From the NCBI GenBank assembly GCA_963930655.1, contig OZ005601.1:29388921-29452920 (forward strand): a DNA stretch of 64,000 bases, in the 5' to 3' direction. The notes below the pieces were generated by a model. The model did no database searches and was not told the DNA's origin. It was given only the letters and a program-made list of their open reading frames with translations. This document shows positions 46,482-57,917 of the stretch, one piece after another. Positions within the stretch are counted from its first letter, which is position 1; the number at the start of each line of letters is the position of its first letter. This DNA comes from Myrica gale. Its lineage: Eukaryota > Streptophyta > Magnoliopsida > Fagales > Myricaceae. A program made the position numbers and the translations under genes.

Positions 46482-46792
46482 TGTCAAGTTTCATCTCAAT
46501 ATCAATTGGTTATGGGAAGAGGTGACACAATAGGTATATGAAGCACAAGATTAAATGGTCTCTAATCAATGCGAGACTCTAACACTCCCCCTCACGTGTA
46601 GGCTGAATGAACATGGTCCATGCACGTGGACAACAAATGGGGAACATAAACAAGTGGGCCAAACCCAGAAATACTTGGCTCTGATACCATGTCAAGTTTC
46701 ATCTCAATACCAATTGGCTATGGGAAGAGGTGGCCCAATAGGTATATGAAGCACAAGATTAAATGATCTCTAATCAATGTGAGACTCTAACA
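46482..46792 (-). mobile_element. Miniature LTR element (TRIM/SMART type), 311 bp
   Basis: Two 103-bp LTRs (46482-46584 and 46690-46792) start TGTTAGAGTCTC and end AACTTGACA on the minus strand. They enclose a 105-bp interior made of little more than a primer site TGGTATCAGAGCC, complementary to initiator Met-tRNA (46677-46689), and a purine tract next to the 3' LTR. Flanking pentamers are GCCCA and ACCCA. The LTRs differ at about six positions, so the fossil is moderately old. It has no coding capacity and depended on enzymes from other elements. Confidence 0.88.
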
Positions 46793-48829
46793 ACCCAAGC
46801 TGAACTTGTCTGTTCTGTCTTTTTTTATTTTTTTTAAATACCACGTTGGATTTAAGAACAAATCTGACAGAATCGACATTTTCTATATTTATACCCAGAG
46901 GGAGTAATAATTCGCATGTTTCTTTTTAATGGGGAGAAAAACATCTTTCATAACGAATCTCATCTGTGTTAAGAGATCGGCTTTGTAATCACGAAGTCCA
47001 ATTTGGCTATTTAGGCTATGAATGGCAGGGCCGGCTCAAATCAAACGGGCTATGGCAAAATAAATTATTAGGCTTTTTTATTATATATTATTTAAAATTA
47101 TTTGAAAATTATTAAATTTAATATAAAATATTCAAAGGCCCTATTAAATATTTTTTATGAGGCCCTCATACATGACATCAATACCTCATGACTAGAACAA
47201 TTAAGAAATTTATAAGACATTTTTTCTCTTTGAACAAAGTTTAAAAATATCTAAAAATAGAATAGGAGGCCTGAAGAAATATATTAGTCCACTCATGATA
47301 AAAAAAATGAAAATATTGCATCTTGCTATTTTTTTCTTAGCTCAGTTGCCGTTTTATTTTTTGATCATCTACAAAAAAAATAAAAATAAAAAATTATTTT
47401 TAATCTTTTTGGGGCCTTACTCTGGCTGAGGTCTTAGGCACCACCTAAGTTGCCTTAACTTGAGCCGGCCTATGGTGTACTTGCCATTGTAGGATGGGAA
47501 TTTGCAATATTCCTATTTTAAACGACCCCCTGCATATATGGGAGAATGGGAATGCACAGAGAGTCCAATGTGACCAATCCTGGCCTATATAAATTGCTTT
47601 CCTTTCATTATTCTTTAGTCTGTTAACCACTTGCTGCAAGCAAATCACAAGTTCCCATAAGTTTGTCGACATGTAAGAACAGAAGCTAAATTTTTGAAGG
47701 AAAAGGCTTTGCACTCTCAATTACGAAGCCCAATTCAACCCAATTAAAAAAAAATCAGGATTAGGAACTCGGTCCCCTTGCAGTGAAAGTTACTCTTATT
47801 TGAAGTTGTCTGAACTCTGGTACATACTTATAAGGTGTGAGGTGCGGTGCTGGATGAGATGACTGATGCAAGTGGTTAAGGCCGGCATTGGTATAAATAT
47901 AATAAACGGCATTTGAGAAGTACCCTGGCGAACCCTTTGAGAATCTGGGAAACTTACTTGGCCCAAACGTAGATAAATGATCTAGTTGTGGTCCAATCTA
48001 AACCTTCATGCAGCACCGGGATTGTAACAATCCTCAAACTTCAAAGACAGGCCTGTGAACAAACACTAATATATGTATACGTATATGGGCCGGGGGAACT
48101 CTATAGTGATAATTATTGTTTTATCCTCCGAATATCTTCTTATGTTGTGCAGCTCCACAGAAGAAATATACTTCTTGGACAATAAGAATATTCTAAGGAT
48201 AAGATTATAGGATGGCTAATGGGGAAGACAAGAGAAAGTGAAAGCGAGATGAATGTTACATTGGGAGCTAGACACCACTGTCCCTAGTCCCTACCACCGA
48301 TCGAGAGGTGAGAGGAGCACGTTCACAAGCAAAATCTATCCAATATCCAACAGTTGCTAAAAGTACTGGGCTTCGAACTCATGCCTTTACCAGCCACACC
48401 ACTACTCTTATGTTTACATATGGCAAGTTGATGATCAGGAAAGGCACGAGTCTTTAGACTTTATGTACCTAAAGATCGAGCCTCCCATGTAGTCTTAAAC
48501 TTTCTATGCCTTGAATGGCAATTAATCACGCTTTACGTGCCCTTAATTAATATTCATTTAGCGTAATCCAGTGCTCTGCACAATATTGATGTATAGGTCC
48601 TTAAAGAAACCATAGTGATACGTAAAAACTTTTGGTACCCAGAACCTTCCCTTAGAGTTGATTTGCATTTTGCAGTATAATAATGAATGTCAAGAGTGTT
48701 CTTCGAAGAAGAGAATCCAAAACCAAATGAAACTTGTTTTCCAGATACCCTACCAACAAAAGGAGAACAAGAAAGGCAACCTTTGATTTGCTATAGTTTA
48801 AATATCCACCTTACGTACGTACCTACCAC
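46793..48829. other. Intergenic, with one hAT-like repeat; no gene recognised
   Basis: Apart from the repeat at 47026-47474 the stretch shows no gene. Frames such as 47445-47720 and 47988-48185 have no recognisable similarity. Confidence 0.4.
47026..47474. mobile_element. hAT-like non-autonomous element (CAGGGCCGGCTCAA termini)
   Basis: The left end CAGGGCCGGCTCAA and the right end, read inward CATAGGCCGGCTCAA, bound a very AT-rich 450-bp interior. No clear 8-bp duplication remains, so the classification is tentative. Confidence 0.45.
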
Positions 48830-49864
48830 TATTAGAGTTAGTCCCACATTGCAAAAGCAATGTGGGCTATTGCAATCAAAGGCTTATAAATAAAGTCTCT
48901 ATGTAATCTCATCTTTACACCAGTGAGTACACACATCTGCTCATTTGGGCCTTCCCACAGTGGATGTAGGTCTATGGATCGAACCACTTAAATCTTGTGT
49001 CTCACTTCTCCTCTCTCTCTCTCTTAGTCTAAAATTTTTATTCTCTTTTATTTAAGTCTTAACATGGTATCAGAGTCATTTCGATCCTGTGGCCCATTTT
49101 GGCTCAGGCTGGTCAGCACTCTTGTTGGCTTAGCTTGGCCTAGTTTAGGCCTAGTCCAGTCCGGCCTATTTTAGTTCTTCTCTTGGGCCTTCCGGCGCCC
49201 ATCCGGCATCATTCCGGTAAAATTCCGGCATCTTCTCTAGGGCCTTCCGGCGCCCTATCCGGCATCACTCCGGCGACCTTCCGGCGTCTTCTCTCGGGCC
49301 TTCCGGCGCCCCATCCGGCATTCCTCCGGCGATCTTCCGGCGTCTTCTCTCGGGCCTTCTGGCGCCCCGTCCGGCATTCCTCCGGCGACCTTCCAGCGTC
49401 TTCTCTCGGGCCTTCCGGCGCCCCGTCCGACATTCCTCCGACGACCTTCTGGCGTCTTCCCCATTCCAGCGACCCTCTCCGGCCATCTTTAGGCGATTGT
49501 CGGCCTCTCCGGTCAGATTCCTGCCAACTTCCGGCGATTGTCTGCCATCCTCCGGCGCCATTTTTTCTTATGGGGAATTTCTTTTTCTAGTCCAAACTCA
49601 ACGTGTATCCACCTTGCGTTTGCGGGGGAGTATTAGAGTTAGTCATACATTGCTAAAGCAATGTGGGCTATTGCAATCAAAGGCTTATAAATAAAGTCTC
49701 TCTGTAATCTCATCTTTACAACAGTGAGTACACACATCTGCCCATTTGGGCCTTCCCACAGTGGATGTAGGTCTATGGACCGAACCACTTAAATCTTGTG
49801 TCTCACTTCTCCTCTCTCTCTCTCTTAGTCTAAATTTTTATTCTCTTTTATTTTAGTCTTAACA
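48830..49864 (+). mobile_element. TRIM-type LTR element with GC-rich tandem array
   Basis: LTRs at 48830-49064 and 49631-49864 (about 235 bp, near-identical, beginning TATTAGAGTTAG and ending TCTTAACA) bound a 566-bp interior with no retroviral-type genes. A Met-tRNA primer site TGGTATCAGAG starts at 49065 and a purine tract GCGGGGGAG precedes the second LTR. Each LTR has a hairpin (CCCACATTGC/GCAATGTGGG) and a TATAAATA motif. The outer flanks do not match each other: the right flank is LBD coding sequence, and its partner duplication (GCCGG) is at 50724. This is consistent with a rearrangement after insertion. By LTR similarity (roughly nine differences) it is relatively young. Confidence 0.82.
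49188..49460 (+). repeat. 56-bp GC-rich tandem array inside the TRIM element
   Basis: Five consecutive units of about 56 bp with the pattern GGCCTTCCGGCGCCCC, ATCCGGCATTCCTCCGGCGA and TCTTCTCTCG. It is strikingly GC-rich within AT-rich surroundings. The unit is not a multiple of three, so the long frames seen on both strands arise from the absence of AT-rich stops and are not taken as genes. Confidence 0.8.
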
Positions 49865-50348
49865 CCGGCTTTGAGAGGAACATTGGGGTGGAATGAAGTG
49901 GCATCACCTGATCTCATGGTCAGTGAACCTGTCAGCACTGCTTCAACGGTGGCTTGGCACTTCGCCCAATTCTTTGAACATATTATACCTACTGAGCCAT
50001 ATGCTGGATCCAAAATTCGACCACAAGCTTCATATAATAGCGATTTGAAGATAGCTGAAACCAGTAAAAAGTGGACTAACATAGTTGACCAAAATCATAG
50101 CACAATACTGTTAAATAATAATTCACAATAGGGTGCTTAATCAATTGATTACCAGGACGGAAGTGTTGAGGGCCAGCATTAATAAGGTTGAGAAGGCCGG
50201 TAAGACCATAAAACTTGGCGAGGAAGAGAGTGGCGTTGGCTTGGGAATCAGGCGACTTGATCCATTGAAGGCAGGGCCTAATGGTGCAGTCATCACTGCA
50301 GCCTTTCCGAAGGGCTCTGCAGCCATTGCAAATTGAACTTGATCGCAT
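49865..50348 (-). pseudogene. Class II LBD transcription factor, 5' half (LOB domain), inverted
   Basis: Exon 1 (50348-50153) and the first part of exon 2 (from 50054) encode a class II LOB-domain protein of the LBD37-42 type. They read [20 protein letters not shown] with the CX2CX6CX3C zinc-binding block, then [20 protein letters not shown] and, after the GT-AG intron, [20 protein letters not shown]. Class II LBDs regulate nitrogen and anthocyanin responses. The frame runs into LTR sequence at 49865 right after NVPLKAG. The rest of the protein lies at 50724-51164 on the other strand, beginning again with AG. A GCCGG duplication at both break edges shows that the coding sequence was split by an LTR-element insertion; an inversion then turned this half around. 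As arranged it can only encode a truncated protein ending in LTR-derived residues. Confidence 0.85.
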
Positions 50349-50488
50349 GGCTACACGTTTTTTTTTTCTTGGCCGCATGGCTACACGTTGTTACCTCAAG
50401 TTGAAGAGAAAGAAAAGAAAGTTCGTACCACGGAAGGGTTGTTGTTCGGAAATGGAGAACGGAGAGGGCTGTATTTAAGGGAAGTGGT

Positions 50489-50723
50489 TATTAGAGTTAG
50501 TCCCACGTTGCTAAAGCAATGTGGGCTATTGCAATCAAAAGCTTATAAATAAAACCTCTCTGTAATCTCGTCTTTACACCAGTGAGTACACATATCTGCC
50601 CATTTGGGTCTTCCCACAGTGTGTACTCACGGGTGTAAATCTGAGATTACAGAGAGGCTTTATTTATAAGCCTTTGATTGCAATAGCCCACATTGCTTTA
50701 GCAATGTGGGACTAACTCTAATA
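50489..50723. mobile_element. Two partial TRIM LTRs, tail to tail (inverted repeat)
   Basis: 50489-50621 is TRIM LTR sequence in plus orientation and 50622-50723 is the same LTR in minus orientation. Together they make a near-perfect inverted repeat with arms of about 100 bp and a short spacer. It lies between the promoter side of the LBD 5' half and the LBD 3' half. It is incomplete and is interpreted as a junction scar of the local inversion. Confidence 0.8.
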
Positions 50724-51164
50724 GCCGGCGACATAAACTATGCATCCAAGGACTCCATCTCCGTCTCACATGACCTTCACAACGAAAAACCTCAGAGCAG
50801 GTTCAAGCGGTCCGTCATTAGGCCCCAACCTCGCGACGGCTCGGTGGTCACAGAGTCCGATACTAAGTCTAACCTGACTGGCTTGGCTGGAGTGAAACAT
50901 AATCGGTGGGTTGAAGTTTACCCGGATGGTTTTAACCCTGGGCTAACTTATGACTCCTGGTTGAGCCAGGAGGGACATGGGAATCTTAGACAAGGAAATG
51001 AGAGAATTTCAACGATCGTGACCTTGGAGGCAGCTTCCCCGGTGAACGTGGCTAAACATCAGCCTGTTTTGGGGTCTCGCAGCCAAATTGATGACAACGA
51101 CGATTGTTTGAACCTGACTCTTGGCGTGCCTCCAGCTCGCGCCCACTATGCGCTGAGGAAGTAA
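50724..51164 (+). pseudogene. Class II LBD transcription factor, 3' half of exon 2
   Basis: Starting from GCCGGCGAC the frame reads AGDINYASKDS and continues to DDCLNLTLGVPPARAHYALRK and a stop at 51164. The acidic LNLTL motif near the end is typical of class II LBD C-termini (an EAR-like LxLxL repressor motif). Joined conceptually to the half at 49865-50348, with one GCCGG counted once, it would complete a host protein of about 273 residues, the usual class II size. It has no start codon or LOB domain of its own. Its opposite orientation to the 5' half is the key oddity. Confidence 0.82.
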
Positions 51165-51749
51165 ATTAATTTCAGTCAATTTTGCCCGTAAAAAAAATGC
51201 CTATGAAAAAAATAAGTCCAGTCAATTTGGGTAGAATGCGAATTTGATGAAGTTCAGGCCCTAATAAATACGTATTACAATTCGCATAAAAAATAATGCA
51301 TAATTACTTCAATAAGGTGTAGGTCGATGCGCATGTTTTGTGGCTCAAAGAGATTTAGACTATGAACTCACAGCTTTATCCTCTCTTCTTTTTTTTCGTA
51401 ATTTTCAATTTAGCTGGAATAAAAAGGGAATTTTGGCTGGGTTTAAAATTTTTCTTCGAAGTTTAATTTGTATTTTAATTAAATGTAAATCGAAGTGGGT
51501 TGTTACGAGTGTGAATTTTCTTTTTATGGGGTGAATATTTTCGCAAGCAAAAACTAAGTTAACACGAAAACCTAAACGGAGGTGGGACATGCATTTTGTT
51601 TTTTTGGGTAATTAAGCTAGAAAGCAATCAGACATTTTCATGGAAACATTATTATTTCCTCAAAAATCTCTCTCAGGCACTGTTTCTCCTTTTTTTTGAA
51701 AAAAAAAGTGAATATGAATGTCTCGTGGGATGAGTATATTAATGCAGTA
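51165..51749. other. LBD 3' flank, nothing else recognised
   Basis: AT-rich sequence that presumably includes the former 3' UTR of the LBD gene. No element boundaries or coding signal noted. Confidence 0.4.
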
Positions 51750-53596
51750 GAGTGGCGTATCTAAGATATAAAATGAGTGGGATCGAATTTCTAAGGCAAA
51801 ATTACCAAAATAAAATTAACATAATGTAAAAAGTGTCTTAAAATTACAATATCACAAATTAAGAACTAAAAACATTAAAAATAATGAAATACACTTACTG
51901 AACTATTTGCTATACTGAGATATGGTAATTGGATCCTACGGGTCTTCATATTTTGAAAATGTTGTAAAATGGCTTTATTCTCAATAGTGTCAAAAATTTC
52001 ACTCTCAATGTATATTATCATGCTATCATTCATCCATTCATTTTTCATTCTATTCTGCAACTCAGTCTTAATAATCTTCATTGCAGAAAACACTCTCTCA
52101 ACAGTTGTAGTCGCAACCGGTAAGACCAATGTTAACTCAATAAGACAATAAATCAATGGCAATACAATATTCTTGTTACTCTCAACCATCTTCATAGCAT
52201 CATACGAGTTAATAGATTACGCAACCCTAGGTCAGAAATAATATCATCCAAACTCAACAAAGGGCGAGATCTTTTCGAACTGGAATCTTCATTTAGTAGC
52301 CACATTAGGAGTATTAGACGACTTCATGCTTCGTGACTTTTTTTATCAAAAACTGCTCCATTATCTAAAAAGAACATAACAAAACAAAACAATTTAAAAT
52401 GTCCATCAACATATGAGGAAGACAATTCTTAATACCCATCAAAAGGTCAGCATCCAAACAAACAAACATTTTTATACGCGTTCACAAAATTTCTATATTG
52501 TTATCCTCTTTTTGCTATAAAATTGAGGGAAGACAAAAGTAAATGAAACCACGTGGATATTACAGTCCAAATAGCTACTCAGGAGTTAAATATATCGAAA
52601 GTAGTTTTAATGAATTGGGTCTGATAGATTAGAAGCAAAGACATTCTTTTTTTGCTCCTCTAGAAGAAAATACTGTCACGTCTAAAATTATTTTATATAA
52701 AGACAGTATAGACACAAATGTAATAAAATATAACATACTAAATAGTCCAACATTGAAACAACTATAAGCAATTAAGCATCAATTCAGAAGCATTAACATT
52801 GAATGATTGAAACAACCATTCAGCCAAAACAAATCTTAAAAACAAAAAAAAAGCAGCACAACAACACCATAGTCCATAACTATAAACGCATAATCATAAA
52901 TGATAAATCATGAGAAATAATGACAAAATTAAACTAAATAATAGAAATTAATCATGCAGTAGCAAAAAAATAAAATAAAAGTAAACAACTAATCATGAGA
53001 AATAAGAAATTAATCATGAAATGATTAAAATTTGAAACCCTAAATGGCTAAATTGAAAAATTAAATTAATCTAAATAGTCTAAATTGCACATACCTGGAG
53101 TGGAGAGGCAGTTAGGCAATCGGCAGAAAGTTCCGATGGCTGGTGGACGACACTTGAGAGCAGAGGTGAGATGTGAGATTATTGGGAATAAAAAAAAGAA
53201 ACAAGAGAATGAGAGAGATGGTAGGTCGGCGGGCGCCGGGCGGGGCAATGGCAGCAGTGAGTAAGAGAGAGACGTGAGGGCTGCTGGGCTGAGGGAGAGC
53301 CAGAGAGATCGCAGAGAGTGAAAGAGAGAGAGAGAGATGCGATTTTTTTTTAAATCAGAGGGTGAAACAACGTCGTTTCACCTTTTGATTTTTTTAAAAA
53401 TTAAGGAAGCAGGCCACACGGGACTTGCAAGTGGGTGCGCCCCCGTTGGTCCCGTCTCGCCCCCACTAGCCCTAGAAACAAGCCTGGGCAGCTGGGCCCG
53501 TGTGTTTCGACTTGATTCTTGATAAAAAAAAATTGCAAAAGATTTTTGGATCCAGTGGGGGCGGCCTCCCCCACCCGCACCCCTTGGATCCGCCGA
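51750..53596 (-). mobile_element. Deleted hAT element (ZMYM1-like) with transposase C-terminal remnant
   Basis: Read on the minus strand the element begins near GGCGGATCCAAGGGG (53596) and ends near the complement of GAGTGGCGTATCTAAG (51750-51765). The frame 52195-51875 gives VATTTVERVFSAMKIIKTEL then MNDSMIIYIESEIFD, the hAT dimerisation domain typical of plant TTF/ZMYM1-type transposases. The catalytic middle is missing. A CG-rich terminal block with GGTGAAACAACGTCG is shared with 17140-17664. No target duplication was identified. Confidence 0.72.
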
Positions 53597-53979
53597 TGGG
53601 CCGCCGCTAGTAGCTCCATCGACTGCGGCTTCCGTAGGTGAAACCATCAAAATTTGTCACAAAAGGTTTGTTGCCACGGAACGAGGTCGTGGAAGTGTGG
53701 TCGACTTTTTTGGGTTGTGGACAGTGAGAGTACTGATTCGCGATAGAAACTCTTCGTCAGTGTACTAGTTCAACGAAGTCGGCTCATAAATGTCCTAGCT
53801 AGTTGGCTTTGACAGCTAGCCTAAGAGATAAGCATTTTTTTTTCTTCTAAGAGAGTGATACGACCTCGATTGATAAGCACCTAGATAGGTACAAAAGTTT
53901 AGAGTGGACCCAACAAAGTTTCAAATCAATTAGTATCGTATTATTAAACAATAAATTATGAAAATGAATATACGACTAA

Positions 53980-54175
53980 GATTGTGTTTGTGTTGAAAAT
54001 TTTTTGGTATTGAGTTTTGTGTTGGTATTGAGTTTAGTGAAAAAGTGAAGAGAGATGTAATTTTTTATATTTTTTGTAATTTTTTATATTTTTTATAGAA
54101 GAGAGAGATTATATTATAATATTTTATTATAAGTTGATGAAAAATGTTGTGATATTTTTTGGTGCAAACGCACCC
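53980..54175. mobile_element. 196-bp MITE (GGGTGCGTTTG family), TAA duplication
   Basis: The right end, read inward, is GGGTGCGTTTGCACCA; the left end is GATTGTGTTTGTG. A perfect TAA flanks both sides (53977-53979 and 54176-54178). It is the inverted sister of the MITE at 33679-33888, which supports a PIF/Harbinger-type assignment. Confidence 0.72.
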
Positions 54176-54660
54176 TAAGTAGTTTCGGTCTCATAATTCC
54201 CTAGTGAAATCCATGAGAGAAACAACCTAAAGATTGGATGCTTTGATCATCTGCAATGAGGGTTGTTAAGTAAATCCAGTACTCGATCCGACAACCTTGA
54301 TTGGAAGAGCGAGAATTAGAAACGACTCTCGATGGACAAACCAAATTGAGGAGGTTAAAACTGGTAATGGATCGAGCAGGGTGCAAAAATGATGATGGGA
54401 GCAATAGATCATCTCACACTAAATCTTCGTTGCCAAAGGAAAAAAAAAAGACACAAAATTGAAAGAAAAAAAAAAAAGCAAATTAACGTAGAAAACCACC
54501 GAGGGAGACCTGTAGGGGAGGGAGAGGATGGAGGAGTTCTGATCCAGACGTGCTGGTGAGGATATATATTCCTTCGTATCGGAATTAGAAAAAGTTAAAG
54601 AATATTATCCTTGTATTAAGTTTGAACTCATTGCCTAGCTAATAAAAACAAAAATGAGGT

Positions 54661-54964
54661 GATGTTCGTTTTGAGAAAAAATGTAGGATTTTAGAGAAGT
54701 TGTGAATTTTTATGTTGAATAGTGTTTTATTGGTGTTTGTGTAAAGTGGAGAGAGAAATGATTTGATGTAATTGTTTAATAAAAAAATATTGGAGTTATG
54801 TGAAAAAATATAGAGAGAGAAAATTTATGTTGAATAAAAAAATAAAAAGTTGTTGGAGATTGTGTAAATGTATTGATTTTTGTGTTTGAATTCTAAATAT
54901 GTTCGTTGGTAGAATTGTGAATATACTTAGAATCCTCTGAAAAAATTGTGAAGGCGAACATAAC
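54661..54964. mobile_element. ~304-bp MITE
   Basis: Left end GATGTTCGTTTTGAG and right end, read inward, GTTATGTTCGCCTTCACAA, with AT-rich interior and no coding capacity. The target duplication is unclear. Confidence 0.5.
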
Positions 54965-56103
54965 TTAGGAGAACGATGCCAAGATTGAAATTTAATGCAT
55001 GGGCCCTTCTTCATATGGTGGTTTCACTTTTATTGCAGTCGTAGGTTTGTCATTTCCCAACCAACTTGTCAGTTATGACAATTTGATGGAACTCTCATTA
55101 ATTGTCGTCGACCCAGATATAGTAGTGGTCTCCAGCAATTTCATGATTGGAAGTATGATTGATGGAAGCGGGAGATAAAAGGTCAAGCTTCCATTTTTAG
55201 CTAACAATTAACATGGCGAATAACTTTTAAAAAAAGAGCTAATTACATTGTGTATAACTCATGATACGGCTCGTAATTAGTATTTTTATCCAATGGATCA
55301 CTCGAGGTGAGTCCATCTTGTTTCCGGGGCCTAATGGGGAATAAACTATAAGAAAGTATATGACTAGCTTACAATTATGAAATAAATCTCTTTAATTTAC
55401 TGACCAAATTCCAGTTCGGAGAGAGGTATATAATATGAGTACATTGAATGTTGTAGAACTTACATGTTGTGTTCTTTTATCTTTAAATAAAATAATTCAA
55501 TTCAAATAGCAAATTGAAGAGAATTTTGATTTGAATGAAATACGGTCTGCTCCATATATGTGACGATTGAGTCCATGATATATTTTCAATTAATATAGAT
55601 AGCTGGATTTCGTCCAATAACCCAAACAAAAAAGAAAAAATCCACCCTCATACTCAAATATAGAGAGAGGGATTTTCATATTATAAAATAAAAGCTTGAA
55701 TACTAAGATCTTATTAGGTCCATGGATTAGGCAACTGAGAGACAACATGATATATAATTCTATGATTCCCTTTCTCCTTGCAGATATGGGCATTTTAATA
55801 GTTACTCTGATCAGGTCCAAAAGCATTTTTCTCCTCAATTTTATATATGACCTTTTTTTTCTAAGCCATATATGACTTGCTGTAAGCGTTTCTAGGCCAT
55901 TTTCCATGAACTGACTTATTTTGTGAACCCCACATTAGTACTGCTGATGGAGGGCCGGAGACAGTGCAAGAGAGATTAATGAACATGAGATACGTTCACT
56001 ATACATAAGCTCTTCAGCTAAAATATGGAATTATTTATTGGATCCGTATACATATTTCGCTTTATTAGAGAGCACAAAAACAAACTGGCTAGGCAGTTGA
56101 CAG
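54965..56103. other. Intergenic, 3' side of the CONSTANS-like gene
   Basis: AT-rich, with no element or gene recognised. The end next to 56104 probably contains the COL 3' UTR on the minus strand. Confidence 0.4.
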
Positions 56104-57917
56104 TTATTGGGCTAGTAAAGGAAAACCAGGTCCTGCTGCAAAGGACGCCCTCTTTACAAACCTCCCTTTCATTCGTGGCCTCTTCTCGGCATTCAACTTC
56201 CGAACCTCGTATCTTATTTTCTTTGAGAACAGCCTCTTCCGTCGTTTCTCTCTGTACCTTGACACTCTTGCTTCTCTCCCTCCGTCGGTCATGGCCGGGT
56301 TTCCTCCAGTTCCACCAAACTCTCCGTACAGGCCGTGATGGAGTTCAGTACCACAAGTACCCTGAAAAAGTCGCACAAGTATTAATTTCAGTCAGTGTCT
56401 ACATAGTCAAGTACTTACACAAAATTGATCAAGCAAGGAGACAAGCACTGCAGAAACTAGTATCACAGACCGCATAGTATTGAATTGGCACGGAGAAGAA
56501 AATCAGTACAAACTGAAGACTCATTAGGTGCAGTTGGCTTGCTTAATTAGTGTAATGCAATTTCACAAAATCTCCACAATTTCCAATCCATAAACTGTTG
56601 TTTGAGCTTGTGAAAGGAATTGAGCACGCATGGCTTATTAAAAGTTTAAGCTAGTTAAGGACCTACCATTAAGTTTTGAATAGGATACTGGGGAAGCAAG
56701 TTTACCATATATTTCACTCTGCCAAACTGGATTTGAAATTAAGGGTTTTGAAACATACTAATTTTGCTTTAATTTCAGGTATGTGTGTGCGTGTGCTAAT
56801 TTCAGGTAAGTGTAGGTATTTGGCATGAAGTACTGAAACTTACCACACAGTCGGGCCAACATTCATCAGGGTCAAAATCCGGACGATCACCGGAGGTCCA
56901 CGGAGAGCCTTGGTCAGTCCATGCCGTGATGACTGCCTCATAATCCAGCCTCAATAGTATTTTCTTCTTCTTCTTCTTCTTCTTTGAATCGTCCACTGCA
57001 TGTCCCCTACCGTTCTTCGCAGCCACCACACCCACCGCGGCCACCTTCTCCTCTTCCTCCTCACCTGTCGCGGGAGAATCGTACTCAAAGCTCAATTCGA
57101 ACGGTTCCCTCATCATATCAATATCAGTGTCATCGACCTGGCATGCCTTCACAGCTTCCTCGCCCTCTTCTTCCTCAAGCTTCACCTTTCTGCTACTTAA
57201 AGAACCTTCGTTCTCTAATTTACAATCCATTAGCCCTAACCCTTCCATTCCAAAACACTCATTCTCGAGACCCCTACCCAATAAGCTCTCAACATTAGCA
57301 GCAAAGTCTGCCAGATCCATATCAGATGGAAGAAATCCATGTAAGTTATCCGCATCATGACCGTAACTGTTAGATAAAGAGGCCTTAGACTCGCTTCCAT
57401 TAGCACTAGAATATTCCGTTTCATTACTAACAGCTGCTAGCGCTTTATCTTTTGAAGTCGCGGGAGTGCATATCTCAGCAACTAAGGGATCGAAGATCGG
57501 AACCCTGTAAAGAAGCTGCTCTTCATTTTCTTCATGCGACGTCTCGTCCCCACCGATTTCTGGCACCAGGGGAAATGGGTTTCTGATCAGTTCTTCTTCG
57601 GATTTAGGTGTTTGATGATTCACGGGCTTTCCGTGGCGCGGTGTCCGCGCTTTTCTTGTGAACCCTCGGTGCCACGATGGCCCAGAATTCTTTACAGTAG
57701 CTCCACCCGAGGATTTGAAAGATGCCGTCTTCAGGCGAACCCTTTCATGTCGATGAGCTAGTGGGTTAGCCGAGTGCACCGAAGAGTCACAAGCTTGGCA
57801 TAAGAAAGCGTCATCGGCAGCACAGTACCATCGAGCCCGTTTCCTTATACAGCTATCACAGGCTCTAGCCGTCTGGCCACCGACAGCGTTTGCCACACTC
57901 TTGTCACAAATCATCAC
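56104..57917 (-). CDS. CONSTANS-like B-box/CCT transcription regulator (COL6/7/8/16 group)
   Basis: Two exons: 57917-56844 and 56361-56104, joined by a GT-AG intron in phase 0, giving 443 residues. A single N-terminal B-box (about residues 19-61: [35 protein letters not shown]) binds zinc and mediates protein contacts. The CCT domain is at residues 387-429 ([20 protein letters not shown] and [17 protein letters not shown]), used for nuclear import and NF-Y/DNA contacts. Before it stand a poly-lysine run and [20 protein letters not shown] ... CWPDC with GTCGT across the splice, the signature of the one-B-box COL16-like group. Such proteins affect flowering, chlorophyll or shade responses. No defects are seen. 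The poly-lysine run is encoded by a CTT/AAG microsatellite (about 56961-56985) that may vary in length. Confidence 0.93.

Noticed and set aside
48830-49064. Cassandra-type LTR carrying 5S rRNA
   Set aside because: No 5S promoter or 5S-like sequence is visible; the LTR hairpin and TATA motif differ from that family.
49183-49590. 135-residue frame and several opposite-strand frames in the GC-rich array
   Set aside because: They result from a 56-bp repeat poor in stop codons; the unit is not a multiple of three, and no family resemblance was seen.
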